Source: Vibrio maritimus
GTDB lineage: Bacteria > Pseudomonadota > Gammaproteobacteria > Enterobacterales > Vibrionaceae
Direction of reading: 5' to 3'
NCBI GenBank assembly: GCA_003263775.1
Contig: JYJJ01000021.1
Location: forward strand, 1 to 56,994
Length of the DNA stretch: 56,994 nt
Shown here: piece after piece, positions 1-10,027 of the stretch
How positions within the stretch are numbered: the stretch's first letter is position 1
How the letters are laid out: each line of letters begins with the position of its first letter
Made by a program: the position numbers and the translations under genes
The notes under the pieces: model-generated
The model's input: only the letters and a program-made list of their open reading frames with translations
Database searches by the model: none
What the model was told of the DNA's origin: nothing

Positions 1-130
1 GCCTCATCACATTAGCAAGCCTTTTTTTAGAAAAAATACAAAAACAACGCCTAACCGCGTCTTTTTCATTCAAAGGCTTATTTATTCAACTTTATCCTAA
101 TAATGACTACAGGTTATCCACAGAGTTATT

Positions 131-158
131 AAAAAAGGAGGGCTTAGCCTCCTTTTTT
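131..158 (-). terminator. Terminator after cysH
   Basis: Perfect 11-bp inverted repeat (131-141 with 148-158), GC-rich in the middle and flanked by six A and six T residues, with a 6-base loop. It lies 18 bases beyond the cysH stop and would end the cysJIH transcript. It is symmetrical enough to act on both strands. Confidence 0.85.
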
Positions 159-175
159 AATGATGTAAACAGAGG

Positions 176-1009
176 CTAAATACCAGAACCGTCTGTCTCA
201 CCGTCATCTTCGTGCAAACCACATTCACGTTTTAAACCATTAAAGCGCGTTTCCTCTTCTTTCATACCAGGTTCCCACTTCACTGTAGAGTGACTATCAC
301 CTAAAGATAGGTAACCCGCTTCTTTAAGAGGGTGGTAACTCAAGCCATGCTCTTCTATATAGCTATCAACTTGTTCGTTGCTCCAATCGATGATTGGCAG
401 GAACTTAAAACGGCCATTTTGAATCGCCAGTACTGGCAAGTTAGCTCGACTCTCTGACTGCTCACGTCTTAGGCCAGAAAACCAAGTGTGAACATCCAAC
501 TCTTCGAGTGCCCTTTTCATTGGCTCTACTTTATTAAGCTGGTTGTATTGCTTGAGTCCATCGAGCCCTTTTTCCCATAACTTACCGTAGCGAGCCTCCT
601 GCCAAGCTGGCGAGATGTTCGCTTTATAGATATGTAGGTTCAGATCTAACTGTTTCTGAAGCTCATCTATAAACTGATAAGTTTCTGGAAATAGATACCC
701 AGTATCGGTAAGCACTACCGGAACGTCCGCTTTTACACTTGTCACTAAGTGAAGCATAACCGCCGCCTGAACTCCGAAGCTTGAACTTAGGATATGCCCA
801 CCTGGCAAATTCTCTAGCGCCCACTCAACTCTCTGCTTCGCAGTCAATAGCTCAAGCTGACCATTTAGCTCTGCTAGCTTAAGAATCTGCTCGGTTTTAG
901 TCAGTGACAGCAGTTCTTGAAGCTCTAGCGCTTTTGTCTGACCTTGCACGCTTTCGCTAACTGAGCCTTGTTTAGCTGCTTGTTTCTGGGAAATAACGTC
1001 TCTAGGCAT
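176..1009 (-). CDS. cysH: Phosphoadenosine phosphosulfate reductase CysH
   Basis: Reduces PAPS to sulfite and PAP with thioredoxin as electron donor, in the cytoplasm. The 277-residue protein has the PP-loop-like motif [10 protein letters not shown] near residue 76, the conserved [10 protein letters not shown] segment, and the C-terminal [10 protein letters not shown] motif carrying the catalytic cysteine (about residue 263). It is longer than the roughly 244-residue E. coli protein because of an N-terminal extension, but the start at 1009 has a good ribosome site (AAGGGA, 5 bases upstream). The start overlaps the end of cysI by 8 bases, so the two are translationally coupled in a cysJIH operon. 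The identification is secure; the exact start is less so. Confidence 0.96.
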   Translation of the reverse strand: MPRDVISQKQAAKQGSVSESVQGQTKALELQELLSLTKTEQILKLAELNGQLELLTAKQRVEWALENLPGGHILSSSFGVQAAVMLHLVTSVKADVPVVLTDTGYLFPETYQFIDELQKQLDLNLHIYKANISPAWQEARYGKLWEKGLDGLKQYNQLNKVEPMKRALEELDVHTWFSGLRREQSESRANLPVLAIQNGRFKFLPIIDWSNEQVDSYIEEHGLSYHPLKEAGYLSLGDSHSTVKWEPGMKEEETRFNGLKRECGLHEDDGETDGSGI

Positions 1010-2735
1010 AGAAGTCCCTTTTCGATACTTTGACCTCTTCTATAATCCCAGCGCGGATAACGAAGTCACCAAATGCTTCACCTTCATTACGCTGCTCCGC
1101 CCATTGACCTACTAAAGCATCAATCTCTTCTAGGATTTGCGTATCCGTAATGTTCTCTTTGTACATCTTAGGTACACGGGTACCTGCTTTGTTGCCGCCT
1201 AAGTGCAGGTTGTATCGACCTGGTGCTTTACCAACCAAACCAATTTCAGCCAACATCGCTCGACCACAACCATTTGGACAGCCGGTGATCCTCAAGATGA
1301 TGCTCTCATCACTTGGGATCTGGTGTTTATCCAAAATACTCTCTACATCAGTAACAAAGCTTGGTAGGAAACGTTCCGCTTCTGCCATTGCAAGAGGACA
1401 AGTCGGGAAAGCCACACAGGCCATCGAGTTTTTGCGCTGCTCAGATACCGCATCGTCCATCAGACCATGTTCACGAGCGATCTTTTCAATCTTGGCCTTG
1501 TTTGACTTAGATACCTTAGCAACAATCAGGTTTTGGTTTGCCGTCATCCTAAAGTCGCCTTTGTGGATCTTAGCGATCTCAGCCACACCGGTTTTAAGAG
1601 GCTTACCTGGGAAGTCGAGCAGTCGACCATTCTCAATGAATAGTGCTAAGTGGTATTTACCATCGATACCCTCAACCCAACCAATTCTGTCGCCACGCTC
1701 AGTAAACTCGTAAGGACGGCTTTGCTCGAAGCTAATGCCAGCGCGTTTTTCAACTTCTGCTTTAAATACATCAATGCCAACACGGTCAAGTGTGTACTTA
1801 GTCTTGGCATTCTTACGATTTGAACGGTTGCCCCAATCACGCTGGGTCGTCACAACCGCAGCGGCTACATCTAGCGTTTTCTCTAGAGGAACAAAACCAA
1901 AGTCATCGGCACGTCTTGGGTATGTCGACGTATCACCGTGAGTCATGGCAAGGCCGCCGCCAACAAGAACGTTGAAACCCACCAGCTTGCCGTTATCAGC
2001 AATCGCTACGAAGTTCAGATCATTGGCGTGCACGTCCACATCATTTTGTGGTGGGATCACAACTGTTGTTTTGAACTTACGTGGTAAGTAGTTTTTACCC
2101 AGAATAGGTTCGTCTTCCTCTGTGCTTTCTACTTTCTCACCATCAAGCCAAATCTCTGCGTACGCTTTGGTTTTAGGAAGCAAATGCTCACTGATCTTTT
2201 TCGCCCACTCATAGGCTTCTTGATGAAGCTCTGATTCCACAGGGTTGGTCGTACATAGCACGTTACGGTTCACGTCACCGGCTGTCGCAATGGAATCAAT
2301 ACCGATTGATTTCAACGTTTGGTGCATTAGCTTGATGTTTGGCTTTAATACACCATGAAATTGGAACGTTTGACGCGTCGTTAGACGAATACTTCCATAC
2401 AGCGAATGGTCAGTCGCAAACTTGTCGATAGCTAACCATTGCTTCGGCGTGATAATACCGCCCGGCATACGTGCGCGAAGCATCACGTTATGAAGAGGCT
2501 CTAGTTTCTGCTTAGCTCGCTCGTTACGGATATCACGGTCATCTTGCTGATACATACCGTGGAAACGAATAAGCTGGAAGTTGTCGGCGGTAAATCCACC
2601 TGTGATGCGATCTTGTAAATCGTTCTCAATGGTTCCGCGCAGTAGGTTACTCTGCCCTTTTAGACGCTCGTTATCAGACAACGGCCCCAACTCTTCACCC
2701 AACACTTCTTGAATAGTGGCTGATTGCTTGCTCAT
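1002..2735 (-). CDS. cysI: Sulfite reductase hemoprotein beta subunit CysI
   Basis: Catalytic subunit of NADPH sulfite reductase, reducing sulfite to sulfide by six electrons using siroheme coupled to a 4Fe-4S cluster. The 577-residue length fits the family. Cluster-ligating cysteines are visible in [17 protein letters not shown] and [11 protein letters not shown], the two nitrite/sulfite reductase signature regions, and the N-terminal half has the ferredoxin-like substrate domain ([15 protein letters not shown]). Its ATG shares one base with the expected TAA of cysJ (TAATG) and it overlaps cysH by 8 bases, a tightly coupled operon. The siroheme precursor is made by CobA, encoded at 36155-37030. 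Confidence 0.97.
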   Translation of the reverse strand: MSKQSATIQEVLGEELGPLSDNERLKGQSNLLRGTIENDLQDRITGGFTADNFQLIRFHGMYQQDDRDIRNERAKQKLEPLHNVMLRARMPGGIITPKQWLAIDKFATDHSLYGSIRLTTRQTFQFHGVLKPNIKLMHQTLKSIGIDSIATAGDVNRNVLCTTNPVESELHQEAYEWAKKISEHLLPKTKAYAEIWLDGEKVESTEEDEPILGKNYLPRKFKTTVVIPPQNDVDVHANDLNFVAIADNGKLVGFNVLVGGGLAMTHGDTSTYPRRADDFGFVPLEKTLDVAAAVVTTQRDWGNRSNRKNAKTKYTLDRVGIDVFKAEVEKRAGISFEQSRPYEFTERGDRIGWVEGIDGKYHLALFIENGRLLDFPGKPLKTGVAEIAKIHKGDFRMTANQNLIVAKVSKSNKAKIEKIAREHGLMDDAVSEQRKNSMACVAFPTCPLAMAEAERFLPSFVTDVESILDKHQIPSDESIILRITGCPNGCGRAMLAEIGLVGKAPGRYNLHLGGNKAGTRVPKMYKENITDTQILEEIDALVGQWAEQRNEGEAFGDFVIRAGIIEEVKVSKRDFYA

Positions 2736-4587
2736 TAGTACACATCCTTCTGATAACGTTTTGCTTTTCTTAGTTCGTTGACAAATTCTTCTGCCTGGTC
2801 AGCTTCTTTTCCACCATGCACCTTAACGATCTCAATCAGGCATTGTGAACATCTTTGGCCATATGGTTAGCATCGCCACATACATAAACGTGGGCACCTT
2901 CCTGTAGCCATTGCCATACTTGCTCACCTTGTTCTAGCAATCGATGCTGAACATACACTTTCTCGTGTTGGTCACGGCTAAAGGCCACATCCAATCGGTT
3001 TAGCACACCTGACTTCAGATACTTTTGCCATTCCACTTGATATAGGAAATCTTGAGTAAACGTGCGGTCACCGAAGAACAACCAGTTCTTGCCAGTGTCG
3101 CCTTGGTTATCACGCTCTTGGATGAAGCTTCTAAATGGCGCAATACCCGTACCAGGGCCGACCATAATCACTGGCGTGTCACCATTTTCAGGTAGCTTGA
3201 AGTTATTGTTGTGCTCAACGAATACTTTGACCTCGCCACCTTCTTCCAATCCACGAGATAGGAAGTAAGATGCACCGCCAAATCGGCTTTCCTCGCCCGC
3301 TTGATATTCAACAAGCCCAACCGTTAGATGAACTTCTTCATCTACTTCTTCTTGGCTGGATGCAATTGAATAGAGACGCGGAGTTAAACGGCGTAGTAGA
3401 CCCAGTAGTTGCTCGGCGCCTAGTTTCGCTTTCTTCTCTTTAAAGACATCAATCACTTGAGTATTCGAAGCATACTCACGTAGTTTGTCTTTATCCGCGG
3501 CTAGCTTCTCAAGCTTTTTACTGCCTGAAATTTCTGCGTATTGTGCTACTTGCTGTGGGTTTGCCGCGGTGATCTCATAGTGCTTAATCAGCGCAGAGCG
3601 TAAAGATAAGCTCTCCCCATCGACATCCACACTTTCAATACCTGATAGACCAACTTGAGCAAGAAGTGTATCCACCAGCTCACTGCTGTTCTCGAACCAT
3701 ACGCCCAAGGCGTCACCAGGCTGGTAAGTGATACCAGAGCCTTCAAGATCAATCTCGATATGGCGCACATCTTTACCAGAATCACGACCCGTGATCTTTT
3801 GGCTTGTAAGTAGTGTTGCGGTATATGGATTTTTCTTGGTGTAATTGACGCTAGCGGCTGCGGTAGCAACGGGGAGCGTTACAACATCTGCGGCTTGAGA
3901 AGCAAGATCTTCTTTGATGACTTCAAGTGCTTTCGCTCGCCATTCACCGGCTGGCGCGTCGTAATCTACGTCACAGTCGATACGATCAATAAACGAGGTA
4001 GCACCTAACTTACCGAGATACTCATCAAAATCTTTACCGGTTTGGCAGAAGAACTCATAACTAGAGTCACCTAAGCCAATAACACCATACTTAAGATTTG
4101 GAAGTTTCGGCGCTTTCTTAGATTGCAGGAACTCATGCAGTTCAATCGCATTATCAGGCGCTTCGCCCTCACCATTTGTAGAGGCAACCACAATAACGTG
4201 GGTTTCTTTAGCGAGATTTTTACCTTTGTAATCACTCGCATCGAAAAGCTCAACATCAATACCCAGGGTTGATGCTTCATCTTTTAGCTCCTCAGCAACG
4301 CCTTTCGCGTTACCTGTTTGAGAAGCAAAGATGATGGTTAGTTTACCTGCTGGCACAGCCGCCGCAGCAGTATTGACTGCGCTAGCAACTGGAGTAAGCG
4401 CTGATGGCGCACCCGCCTGACTCAATCCCCAAAAATACCCGCTTACCCATGCAAGCTGGTTTGAAGATAGGTTCGTTGATGCTTGTTGTAGTTGTGATAG
4501 CTGCTGATCGTTAAGTGGAGCAGCTAGGCTTGGTAATTCTTGAGAATTGTTATTACCGTTCGGCGACTGTTTTACGTTTGAAGACAT
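2735..4587 (-). CDS. cysJ: Sulfite reductase flavoprotein alpha subunit CysJ, frameshifted near its 3' end
   Basis: Transfers electrons from NADPH through FAD and FMN to CysI. The order is an N-terminal flavodoxin domain ([17 protein letters not shown]), a linker, then an FAD/NADPH reductase module ([38 protein letters not shown]). The reading frame stops at 2836 right after VHNA. Adding one base near 2840 (GCC to GCCC in the sense strand) restores a normal end, closing with KRYQKDVY and a TAA overlapping the cysI start, giving about 617 residues. The start at 4587 is preferred over the in-frame ATG at 4608 because AGGGAT precedes it at a suitable distance. The break is probably a sequence error. 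Confidence 0.93.
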
Positions 4588-4706
4588 TGTCACGACATCC
4601 CTAATCATTGCGTGACGATAGATTAACCAACCACCTTAATAACAAGAAAGAATAGATATGAATGTTTTATAACTTTTTGGAAGAAGAGGTTCGTTTGGTA
4701 GGGAGG

Positions 4707-4937
4707 CTATTTAGCCTCAATACGAACCTCAGTGAAGCCGACGGCCAGCGCTGATTTAGACGCCTTGTCGAGATCATTGTACTGACACTCAGCGCCATGA
4801 ATATCCGTCAGCATTACGAAACCGCCTTGCTTGTGGCGAAACTCAACGATCCAACCGCCTTCGGATTCGGCGGGTTCAATGATCGCTTCTGCCAGTAAAT
4901 CTTGATGGAATAAATACTTCAATTCCGTAATTGTCAT
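4707..4937 (-). CDS. Small conserved-looking protein of unknown function
   Basis: A 76-residue protein with no signal peptide or membrane segment that I do not recognise with confidence. It is moderately acidic, has regular spacing of aromatic and charged residues (GGWIVEFRHKQGGF) and a compact alpha/beta look. Upstream of the ATG at 4937 a GGAGGGAGCC stretch provides a strong ribosome site, which together with clean codon use makes it a real gene. It stands alone between cysJ and pspG, all on the same strand with gaps of about 100 bases, so it may be transcribed by itself. No function is proposed. Confidence 0.8.
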   Translation of the reverse strand: MTITELKYLFHQDLLAEAIIEPAESEGGWIVEFRHKQGGFVMLTDIHGAECQYNDLDKASKSALAVGFTEVRIEAK

Positions 4938-5035
4938 GGCTCCCTCCAGAAATCCTATAATGACCGACGCCCTTGGTCATATAGATAACTATAGCAATTG
5001 TGCTTATCCCTGTAGGGTTATTTGTGATCAGTTTG

Positions 5036-5245
5036 TTAATTTGTGGGCGCCATTACCTTTTTATAGATCCAAATCGCTATAAGGAAGGCGATAATGTAGG
5101 GCAAGAGATTTAAAACAACCCCAACCATGCCCAACAGAAACATCACCGCAAACGACACCACAATCGCCATAGTCACAGTGACAAACGTAACGCCTGTCAT
5201 AACAAGAGTTGCAAGAAATACCAAAACGAAAATTAGTTCAAACAT
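5036..5245 (-). CDS. pspG: Phage shock protein G, envelope stress membrane protein
   Basis: Small inner-membrane protein of the Psp envelope stress response. The roughly 69-residue chain is nearly all hydrophobic, with two long membrane segments and a short basic tail. It lines up by eye with E. coli PspG (LPxIIAFLIAIWIYKKVMAP against its LLPWLL..AVVWVIKAIKAP). An ATG four codons further upstream (5257) is possible, but 5245 has GGGAGAGG in front and matches the family N-terminus (MFELIFVLVF). The dusA-pspG neighbourhood is the same as in enterobacteria, and a sigma-54 type promoter precedes it, as expected for a PspF target. Confidence 0.88.
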   Translation of the reverse strand: MFELIFVLVFLATLVMTGVTFVTVTMAIVVSFAVMFLLGMVGVVLNLLPYIIAFLIAIWIYKKVMAPTN

Positions 5246-5297
5246 AACCTCTCCCATTTCGTTGCTAGTTTAAGTCTTTTGAATTACTCAAATAGAT

Positions 5298-5313
5298 TGC
5301 AGGAAGCGTTCCA
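5298..5313 (-). promoter_or_regulatory. Candidate sigma-54 promoter of pspG
   Basis: On the minus strand the sequence reads TGGAACGCTTCCTGCA, against the sigma-54 consensus TGGCACG-N4-TTGCW. The invariant GG (-24) and GC (-12) are exactly 10 bases apart. Only two consensus positions differ. It sits 53 bases upstream of the pspG start, giving a leader of about 40 bases, and downstream of the dusA terminator. pspG is a known PspF/sigma-54 target in enterobacteria, which supports the reading. Confidence 0.75.
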
Positions 5314-5356
5314 ACTTTTAGATTCTTTAAAAATCATATAGATAGCTAGAAACAAA

Positions 5357-5387
5357 AACTCCGACTTGCTTTCGCACAGTCGGAGTT
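5357..5387 (-). terminator. Terminator after dusA
   Basis: Nine-base perfect stem AACTCCGAC / GTCGGAGTT with a 13-base loop, followed on the minus strand by TTTTGTTT. It lies 28 bases after the dusA stop and insulates dusA from the pspG promoter. Confidence 0.8.
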
Positions 5388-5414
5388 GGTATTTATCGCC
5401 AAATGATTGGTAAA

Positions 5415-6419
5415 TTACACATCCAGTTCAGATGGGATTTTTGCTAGTGCTGTTTCAAGCACTTCAATGCCAGCACCTTTCTTATGTGCATTTTCACTGA
5501 TGTAACGACGCCATTGCCTTGCGCCTGGCATTGCTTGGAATAAGCCAATCATATGACGAGAGATATGACCAAGATACGAACCATTGGAAAGCTGACGCTC
5601 AATGTACGGGTACATCTCTTCCACGATTTGCTTACGTTTTTTCACTGGCGTGTCTAAACCAAAGATAAGCTGATCAACCTGGGCGAGGATGTAAGGGTTC
5701 TGATAAGCCTCACGACCGATCATCACGCCATCAAGGTGCTGCAAGTGCTCTAGAGATTCTTCTAGTGTTTTAACGCCGCCATTCACTGCCACATTTAAGT
5801 GCGGGAAGTCTTTCTTAATTTGGTAAGCGCGAGGGTAATCCAACGGTGGGATCTCTCGGTTCTCTTTAGGGCTCAAGCCACTTAGCCAAGCCTTACGAGC
5901 GTGAATGGTAAACTGATCCACACCGCCCTTCTCAGATACCGTAGAGACAAACTTAGTCAAAAACTCATACGAGTCTTGATCGTCGATACCAATACGAGTT
6001 TTTACCGTCACTGGAATATCTGCCACTTCACGCATCGCCGCTACGCACTCAGCCACCAAATCTGGTTCTGCCATCAAGCATGCACCGAAACGGCCATTCT
6101 GTACGCGATCGGATGGACAACCTACGTTCAGGTTTACTTCATCATAACCACGTTCAGCAGCAAGCTTTGCACAAGTTGCCAAGTCAGCAGGGTTTGAACC
6201 ACCTAGCTGAAGCGCTACTGGGTGCTCTTCTTCGTTGTACGCTAGAAAGTCACCTTTACCGTGAATGATCGCACCTGTTGTCACCATCTCGGTGTATAGC
6301 AGAGTTTGCGATGACAGAAGACGATGGAAGTAACGGCAGTGTCTGTCTGTCCAATCGAGCATCGGTGCCACGGATAAGCGGTTTGATTGGAAATTGCTTG
6401 TGTTATCTGGCTTGGTCAT
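5415..6419 (-). CDS. dusA: tRNA-dihydrouridine(20/20a) synthase DusA
   Basis: FMN-dependent enzyme that reduces U20/U20a in the tRNA D-loop. The 334-residue protein has the DusA hallmarks: [16 protein letters not shown] at the N-terminus, [20 protein letters not shown] around the catalytic cysteine, and [20 protein letters not shown] and VNGGV flavin/phosphate segments of the TIM barrel. Its own terminator follows at 5357-5387. In many proteobacteria the 5' end of dusA is an integration site for mobile elements; here it is intact with no integrase beside it. Confidence 0.97.
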   Translation of the reverse strand: MTKPDNTSNFQSNRLSVAPMLDWTDRHCRYFHRLLSSQTLLYTEMVTTGAIIHGKGDFLAYNEEEHPVALQLGGSNPADLATCAKLAAERGYDEVNLNVGCPSDRVQNGRFGACLMAEPDLVAECVAAMREVADIPVTVKTRIGIDDQDSYEFLTKFVSTVSEKGGVDQFTIHARKAWLSGLSPKENREIPPLDYPRAYQIKKDFPHLNVAVNGGVKTLEESLEHLQHLDGVMIGREAYQNPYILAQVDQLIFGLDTPVKKRKQIVEEMYPYIERQLSNGSYLGHISRHMIGLFQAMPGARQWRRYISENAHKKGAGIEVLETALAKIPSELDV

Positions 6420-6779
6420 TGTTTTACCTAATAATTTTACCCATCAAATCCGCTTTGAGTATTACTCAATCCATTGCTTCCAAGAACAACAGTGATTGCA
6501 TTGGAAGCGCTACCGAAATTCGCTAGCGGCATGGAAGTACACTAACTTCAAAGCAATCTGGTCTAAATAGAGGCTGGCATAATACACAGAGAGCAAGATA
6601 GTTTCAAAAAGAAACCACCATATTGAATTTACTTGGCTGGATTGACTCGTCACTAATGCCAAAAAACTAATCTAGATTTATAGCCAACCTTTTAATTATA
6701 TTGATTTGCTACAGAAAGTGCGGGGATTAAGAAAGTGTTATGCTCTACCCCTTATTAGCAAAAGGTAGAGCATTCGGAG
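6420..6779. other. 360-base intergenic region between dusA and the barrel gene
   Basis: No credible coding sequence. It holds the dusA upstream region, an 8-bp perfect inverted repeat GCTTCCAA / TTGGAAGC (6476-6483 and 6501-6508, 17-base spacer) that falls in the probable dusA leader, and at 6740-6773 a hairpin that is probably the end of the barrel-protein transcript. The AT-rich stretch around 6600-6720 shows nothing recognisable. Confidence 0.6.
6740..6773 (-). terminator. Hairpin after the barrel-protein gene
   Basis: Ten-base stem ATGCTCTACC / GGTAGAGCAT with a 14-base loop, beginning 7 bases beyond the stop of the outer-membrane protein gene. On the minus strand the downstream tract (AACACTTTCTT) is only partly T-rich, so termination efficiency is uncertain. 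Confidence 0.55.
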
Positions 6780-7354
6780 TTAGAAGCGGTAATAGATGCC
6801 GGCATTTAAACCAGAGATCGTTGAGTTGAAGTCCACATCATCTTCTTTAAAGTCAATATAGACACCGCGATAACCTACAGTGAAGGCAAAGCCATTGTCA
6901 GCCTCATAACCAAAATCTAAACCGTATTGCCAGCCGAGATCGGTACTCGAATCAGATACACCATTGATAACGCCAATCTCAGTAGCCGTTGTCTTAAACT
7001 GACCGATTCCACCTACCAAGCCAACGTAAATAGCAGATCTTTGATGTAGAACTTAGGCTTTACATTCAAAGAAACGCCTTGCCCTTCAAGCTTTAATGCG
7101 TTTTGGAATTTAGCGTCACTCAAGTTTCTGTACTCTAGTTCAAAACCAAGACCGACGTTATCGGCCAACGCCATTTCATAACCAGCAAATAGAGCAAATG
7201 GCACACCGTCTACGTCTTCATTCAAACTTATACCTTCCACTTCGAGCTCTACTTTATTGAAAAGTCCCACTTGTCCTCCGACATAAGGAGTGTTCTGAGC
7301 AGCCGCGAAAGCTAAGGAAGGGGTTAATAGCGAGACCAATAATAGTTTTTTCAT
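6780..7354 (-). CDS. Small outer-membrane beta-barrel protein, frameshifted
   Basis: Begins with a clear signal peptide (MKKLLLVSLLTPSLAFA, cleavage near AFA-AA), then alternating beta strands typical of an OmpA/OmpX-like eight-stranded barrel (YVGGQVGLFNKVELEVEG, GLGFELEYRN, YGLDFGYEADNGFAFTVGY), ending in the aromatic YYRF expected for Bam recognition. The frame breaks near 7037: adding one base gives KFYIKD-(x)-SAIYVGLVGGIGQF and a single product of about 191 residues. The family is recognisable by structure only; ligand and role are unknown. It is divergent from zur, so zinc-linked control is possible, but I found no Zur box in the 216-base gap. Confidence 0.8.
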
Positions 7355-7570
7355 TCCGATACCTATTTAATTATTATATGAAACCACAGGCATTTGACAG
7401 GCATTACTCATATAAATCAACTACCTGGTATAAGAATCAGATCTCACATCACATTCATGGCACCAATCATTCATTCCAAATATCTCCACCACCTCAGTGA
7501 AGGATGAAACTAACGATCTATTGATGGAATTAGTATAAAATGAACAGAATTCGCAAACATAGGTGGGCAT

Positions 7571-8023
7571 GTGGATCAGAAGCTAATCAAACAACTAGAA
7601 GAAACGTGCTCGGCGCGAGGGGTTCGTTTAACGCCTCAGCGTAAGCGTGTATATGAGCTGATTTGTGACAGTAATAAGGCCTCGAGTGCCTATGAACTCC
7701 TTGACCAACTCAAGGTCACCGAACCGCAGGCTAAGCCGCCGACGGTATACCGAGCATTGGACTTTCTTTTAGAGCAAGGATTTATCCATCGTGTTGAATC
7801 GACTAACAGTTTTGTCTCTTGCTGTTCATTTGGTGAGCATAAACACTACTCGCATCTGCTGATTTGTGACAAGTGCGGTAATGTCGTTGAACTACAAGAT
7901 GATATTCTGATAGCCTTGCTTAATAGCAACGTTGAAAAACATGGCTTCCAGTTTTCAAATCACGTCATAGAAACTCATGGCACATGTCAGACGTGTTCAT
8001 CATTGGAAGAATCGAACAAATAG
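7571..8023 (+). CDS. zur: Zinc uptake regulator Zur (Fur family)
   Basis: Zinc-sensing repressor of zinc uptake genes. The 150-residue protein has the Fur winged-helix (RLTPQRKRVYELI, PPTVYRALDFLLEQGFIHRV) and C-terminal metal sites: a histidine-rich EHKHYSH segment and two CxxC pairs (CDKC, CQTC) that form the structural zinc site. Cysteines in VSCCSFGEH and the low similarity to Fur-type HHDH favour Zur over Fur. The start is GTG at 7571 behind AGGTGGG. The next gene, cheX-like, begins 8 bases after the stop. A strong Zur-type operator occurs in this window at 26611-26635. Confidence 0.93.
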   Translation: MDQKLIKQLEETCSARGVRLTPQRKRVYELICDSNKASSAYELLDQLKVTEPQAKPPTVYRALDFLLEQGFIHRVESTNSFVSCCSFGEHKHYSHLLICDKCGNVVELQDDILIALLNSNVEKHGFQFSNHVIETHGTCQTCSSLEESNK

Positions 8024-8031
8024 AAGAAGTT

Positions 8032-8493
8032 ATGCGCGCTGAATTTGTAAATCCGTTTTTAGCCTCATTGATGAATGTGCTAAAAACGATGGCTTCAATG
8101 GAGATCAAACCACTTAAGCCAAGAATTAAAAAAGACGAGATCGCTCGAGGCGATGTGTCTGGCCTTATTGGTATGGTAGGCACACAAACCCGTGGCTCAA
8201 TGTCGATTACGTTTGAAGAAGGGCTTGCCCTTGAGATCATGCAAAACATGCTGGGTGAACGACCACATGGTTTGAATGAGGAAGTTACCGATATGGTCGG
8301 CGAAATCACCAACATGGTGACGGGCGGTGCAAAACGTATCCTAGCTGAAAACGGCTTTGATTTTGATATGGCGACACCGGTTGTGGTATCAGGCAAAGGT
8401 CACACCATCCGACACAAATGCGAAGGCGCGATCATCATCATGCCATTTACTTCAGACTGGGGTAATGCGTTTATTGAAATTTGTTTTGAATAA
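8032..8493 (+). CDS. cheX: CheX-family chemotaxis phosphatase-like protein
   Basis: A 153-residue protein resembling CheX/CheC/FliY-type phosphatases that dephosphorylate CheY. Visible features are the N-terminal helix (EFVNPFLASLMNVLKTMAS) and the alpha-helical motif VTDMVGEITNMVTGGAKR, which matches the ExxN phosphatase signature (E and N three apart), followed by a beta-rich C-terminus. The in-frame ATG at 7984 would overlap zur by 40 bases; the ATG at 8032 has GAAGAAG upstream and begins just after the zur stop, so it is preferred. It is probably co-transcribed with zur, although no chemotaxis gene is nearby. Its partner is unknown. Confidence 0.85.
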   Translation: MRAEFVNPFLASLMNVLKTMASMEIKPLKPRIKKDEIARGDVSGLIGMVGTQTRGSMSITFEEGLALEIMQNMLGERPHGLNEEVTDMVGEITNMVTGGAKRILAENGFDFDMATPVVVSGKGHTIRHKCEGAIIIMPFTSDWGNAFIEICFE

Positions 8494-8513
8494 ACACCTA
8501 TCGCTAGAATGCA

Positions 8514-8542
8514 AAAAGGGCGTCATCGTAATGACGCCTTTT
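8514..8542 (+). terminator. Terminator after cheX-like gene
   Basis: Stem AAAAGGGCGTCAT / ATGACGCCTTTT with one bulged G and a 4-base loop, 20 bases past the stop. Convergent with pmbA, so it can serve both strands. Confidence 0.8.
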
Positions 8543-8567
8543 AGTATCTTTGGTGATGCCCTGAAGA

Positions 8568-9910
8568 TTATTCCCCAGCCACCTTCATTGACTCAAGCAA
8601 AATCGAACCGGTTTGGATTTGTGAACGAGTCTCCACGTCATTACCTACAGCAACGATTTGTTGGAACATTTGTGCCAAATTACCCGCAACCGTAATTTCA
8701 GATACTGGGAATTGGATTTCACCGTTCTCAACCCAGAAACCTGCTGCGCCGCGCGAGTAATCTCCAGTCACAATATTCACACCCTGCCCCATCACTTCAG
8801 TCACCAGTAGGCCAGTTCCAAGCTGTTTGAGCATGGCATCGAAGTCTTGGCCTGTCGATTTCACGTACCAATTGTGGATGCCACCAGCGTGACCAGTTGG
8901 CGTCATGTTCATTTTACGAGCCGCGTAACTGGTTAGTAGGTAGGTCGCCAGTTTACCATCGGTAATGATGTCCATGTCACGAGTAGCAACACCTTCATTA
9001 TCAAACGGGCTCGATGCCAGACCGCGTAATACGTGCGGTTTTTCTTGTACCGAGAACCAATCTGGCAAGATTTGCTCGCCTAGCTTATCCAATAAGAACG
9101 AAGACTTGCGATACAGGTTACCACCGCTGATACCCATCACGAGATGACCAATCAATCCGGTCGCAACGTCGTTGGCAAACAGCACAGGGTATTGACCCGT
9201 TTTGATCTTTCTTGCGTCAAGGCGTTCAATGGTTTTCTTCGCAGCCTGTTCACCTACCGACTCGGGAGTCCAAAGATCGTCGCGATGGCGTGCAAGGGTA
9301 TAACTATAGTCTCGCTCCATATCACCGTTCTGCCTTGGCCAATTACGCTGCAGCTTATGCTGTGACGACTTGAGGCATAACCGGCAAGTAGACCGTGAGA
9401 GTTACCATAAACCTTTACACCGTAGTGACTGTCGTAGCTCGCGCCGTCACTTTGTTTGATTTTGTCGCTGTACTCCAGCGCTGCCTTTTCAGCAGCAATG
9501 GCTTTTTGCGCCGCCATGTCTGGGTTTGGTTCATCTGGATGGAAGAGATCAAGGTCTGGAATGTCAGTGACCATAAGCTCTTTTGGCGCAGGACCTGCGT
9601 ATGGATCTTCTGACGTGTATTGAGCAATATCCAGCGCAGCCGCTACCGTTTGAGCAATCGCTTTTTCGCTCAGGTCAGACGTTGAAGCGCTGCCTTTTTT
9701 CTGCCCACGGTAAACCGTGATACCTAAAGCGCCATCACTATTAAACTCAACGTTTTCCACCTCGCACATACGCGTCGATACACTAAGACCCGTGCTCTTG
9801 GTGATCGCTACCTCGGCCGCATCTGCACTTACCGAAGCCATGTCCAATGCTTTCGCAACTGCCGCTTCTAGCTCAGCTTTTTGCTGAGCAACTTGCTCTC
9901 TTACGTCCAT
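8568..9910 (-). CDS. pmbA: Metalloprotease PmbA/TldE, frameshifted
   Basis: Subunit of the TldD/TldE (PmbA) zinc protease, involved in peptide maturation and antitoxin degradation in related bacteria. The N-terminal part carries the paired alpha/beta domain ([19 protein letters not shown]); the C-terminal part has the family segments [61 protein letters not shown]. The frame breaks near 9333: adding one C (GGCAG to GGCCAG) joins SVIGQG to [11 protein letters not shown] and gives 447 residues, the normal size. It is divergent from darP, a common Vibrio and enterobacterial arrangement. The break is most likely a sequence error. Confidence 0.93.
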
Positions 9911-10027
9911 ATTTATCTAATTCTTTGCTAATAACTGAGTCTAGAATAACAAGGTTTTCGCATTCTCCCCAGATTTCTTGCTAAAATAGCGGATATTCGT
10001 AATGAGATAGTGATATAGGCAGACATC

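Noticed and set aside
114..122. Replication origin at the left edge
   Set aside because: Only one DnaA box, no repeated array, no dnaA, gidA or rctB type genes nearby.
1150..1713. Long opposite-strand reading frame inside cysI
   Set aside because: Lies entirely within a highly conserved gene, with no family resemblance or ribosome site; typical antisense shadow.
7355..7570. Zur box between the barrel gene and zur
   Set aside because: No GTTATAnnATAAC-like palindrome could be found in this gap, so autoregulation is not supported.
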